NCBI GenBank assembly: GCA_024803745.1
Contig: JANJXV010000153.1
Span: 806,001 to 870,000 of the forward strand
Origin: Megascapheus bottae
Lineage: Eukaryota > Chordata > Mammalia > Rodentia > Geomyidae
Direction: 5' to 3'
DNA: 64,000 nt
Below the pieces are notes generated by a model. The model had not been told where the DNA came from, did not search any database, and saw only the letters and a program-made list of their open reading frames with translations. Positions 62,001 through 64,000 of this stretch are shown here, piece after piece; positions within the stretch are counted from its first letter, which is position 1; every line of letters begins with the position of its first letter. The translations under genes and the position numbers were made by a program.

Positions 62001-64000
62001 CATTCATAACTGAGGGAAAAATAAAAACATTCCATTCCAGGGAAAAGCTGCAACAATATGTTGAAACAAAACCAACATTACAGAGAATTCTCAAAGATGC
62101 TCTATACATAGAAAACCAAAATATATGCAATATAGGGAAAGAAATGGCACCTAAACAGCATACCATCTAAGGACCACAAGAACTGTCAAGACACAGGCCC
62201 TACTAAAAGCTTTTAAAAATGGTAGGCACTCATAAATATCTCTCAATCCTAACTCTCAATATCAATGGACTTAACTCTCCAATTAAACGGCATAGGTTGT
62301 CTAGTTGGATCAAAAAGCAAGAGCCATCGTTCTGCTGACTTCGAGAGACACAACTTACCCCAAAACAATCATCTTTTGAAAGTGAGAGGTTGGAATAAAC
62401 TCTATCAAGCTAACTGTCCCCTTAAACAGGCTAGAGTTGCCATCCTCATATCAGATACAATAGACTTCAAACTAAAATTAGTAAGAAAAGACAAAGAAGG
62501 TTACTACATACTACTAAAGGGATCTTTCCTCCCGGAAGACATAACAATCCTAAATATTTACACACCCAATCCCGGAGCTCCAAACTTCATCAAGCAAACT
62601 TTACTTACACTGAAACCATACATAGATCGAAATACAGTGATTGTTGGTGAGTTTAACACACCACTCTTACCTATGGACAGATCAACAAGGCAAAAACTCA
62701 ACAGAGAAACCTTAGAACTGAACAACTATATAGACCAACTAGATCTAACAGACATCTGCAGAATATTCCACCCAGTAACACCACAATATACGTTTTTCTC
62801 AGCAGCACATGGAACATTTTCCAAAATAGACCACATCTTAGGCCATAAAGCAAACCTGGACAGATTCAGAAACACTGAAATTATTCCATGCACACTCTCA
62901 GACCATAAAGGCATCAAATGGGAGCTGAACACACATCTCCACCAAAGAAAACCCTGTAACTCATGGAGACTGAACAACACATTGTTGAATCAAAAACAAT
63001 GGGTAATCGAAGAGATCAGAACAGATATCCAACTCTTTATGAAATTTAACAATAAGGAGCACACAAATATCAACTCCTTAGGGACACAACAAAGGCAGTA
63101 CTCAGAGGAAAATTTATAGCGCGGAGTGCCTACAACAGCAATTTGGAAAAATGGCAAACCAACTAGTTAATGTCTCACCTTAACCTCCTGGAAAAAGAGC
63201 AACAAACCAACACTAAACCCATTAGGGTTTATTAAAATCAAAGCAGAATTAAATGATTTGGAATAAAAAAACTATAGAAAGAATCAACAAAACAAGGAGT
63301 TGGTTCTTGAAAGAATTAACAAAATTGACAAGCCCTTAGCAAATCTTACCAAAAAAGAAGAGAGCATATCGAAATAAACAAAATCGCAGATGAAAATGGT
63401 AATATCACGACAGAAATTACCAAGATCCAGAATATCATGAGGGAATACTTCTCAAACCTTTACACCAACAAATTTGAGAATCTAGAAGAAATGGATGAAT
63501 TCCTAGACAATATTAACATACACACACTGAACCAAGAAGAGCTAACCCAACTCAACAGGCCTATTTCAAGCTCTGAAATAGAAATGGAAATTAGACAACT
63601 TCCACTTAAAAAGAGCCCAGGGCCAGATGGATTCACAGCTGAATTCTATAAGGTCTTCAAAGCAGAGCTCACACCAATACTCCTCAAGCTCTTCAACGAA
63701 ATTGAAAATGAAGGTTCTTTACGAAACTGATTCTGTGAAGCCAGCATATCCCTCATCCCAAACCAGACAGAGATTCATCAAAGAAAGAGATCTATAGACC
63801 CATTTCTTTGATGAACATCGATGCAAAACTTCTCAACAAAATACTGGCCAACCGTCTACAACAACTCATCAAAAAAATATACACTATGATCAAACTGGAT
63901 TCATCACAGGGAGGCAAAGCTGGTTCAACATACACAAATCAATTAATATAATTCAACACATCAACAGGAGCAGGGATAAAATCACATGATTGTCTCAATA
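59034..64000 (+). repeat. Tandem unit D (runs off the window)
   Basis: The host part is 59034-60424, with the shared SINEs (about 59670-59855 minus and 60120-60310 plus) and an interrupted ATG repeat at about 60060-60100. An L1 then continues to the end of the window. Confidence 0.92.
60425..64000 (+). mobile_element. L1 copy D, cut by the window end
   Basis: ORF1 lies at 60987-61987, split by the same 4-base deletion near 61534 (frames 60987-61544 and 61541-61987). ORF2 frame 62265-63119 covers most of the endonuclease domain, with IVGEFNTPL, SKIDHILG and TLSDHKGIKWEL. It lacks the one-base loss of copy B near 21132 but shares the later frame change near 63080 (frame ends GTQQRQYSEENL). Frame 63437-63730 holds [14 protein letters not shown]. 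The element is defective. Confidence 0.92.

Overview
The window is nuclear DNA from a mammal, most likely a rodent. It carries spliced KRAB zinc-finger exons, rodent-type LINE-1 (L1) copies and dozens of short SINEs. The SINE body (a 'tagtggtagagtgcttgcct' box, then a 'gtggctcaagtggtagag' box and an 'aggccctgagttcaagcc' box) resembles the ID-like dimer SINEs I associate with kangaroo rats, pocket mice and gophers (Geomyoidea). The species call is an inference. There are no operons, CRISPR arrays, rRNA or tRNA genes.

The layout is dominated by a large inverted repeat. Bases 1-13869 (left arm) reappear reverse-complemented at 42212-56013 (right arm) around a 28.3-kb spacer. The arms are nearly identical; several translated stretches of 62-90 codons match without one amino-acid change. 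Each arm holds a dead RalGDS-family gene (a Ras/Ral exchange-factor N-terminal domain with stop codons), on the minus strand in the left arm and on the plus strand in the right. Each also holds an uncharacterised Ser/Glu/Pro-rich ORF, old L1 3' ends and many SINEs.

Superimposed on the palindrome is a tandem array of a ~7.43-kb unit: ~1.4 kb of host DNA homologous to 11225-12585 of the arm, followed by an L1. Unit A (13870-17220) is cut at its start by the arm boundary and has an internal L1 deletion. Unit B (17221-24651) is complete. Unit C (24652-28172) stops inside L1 ORF2. An L1 3' part (56751-59033) and then unit D (59034 to the window end) resume the array on the far side of the right arm. 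The zinc-finger block plus the right arm therefore interrupt a tandem array within one L1 copy. All L1 copies share disabling mutations, so they multiplied by DNA duplication and not by repeated retrotransposition.

The distal spacer (28173-42211) contains a KRAB zinc-finger gene on the plus strand. It has a 127-bp KRAB-A exon, a 90-bp second exon and a zinc-finger exon broken by frame change and stops. Beyond it lie a twin-primed (5'-inverted) L1 and a ~4-kb, relatively GC-rich region in which I recognise no gene.

I see no gene in the window that is clearly intact. Its main interest is architectural: a young or gene-converted palindrome, an interrupted L1-bearing tandem array, and signs of sequence exchange between copies. 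SINE and L1 boundaries are by eye and accurate to about 10-30 bases.
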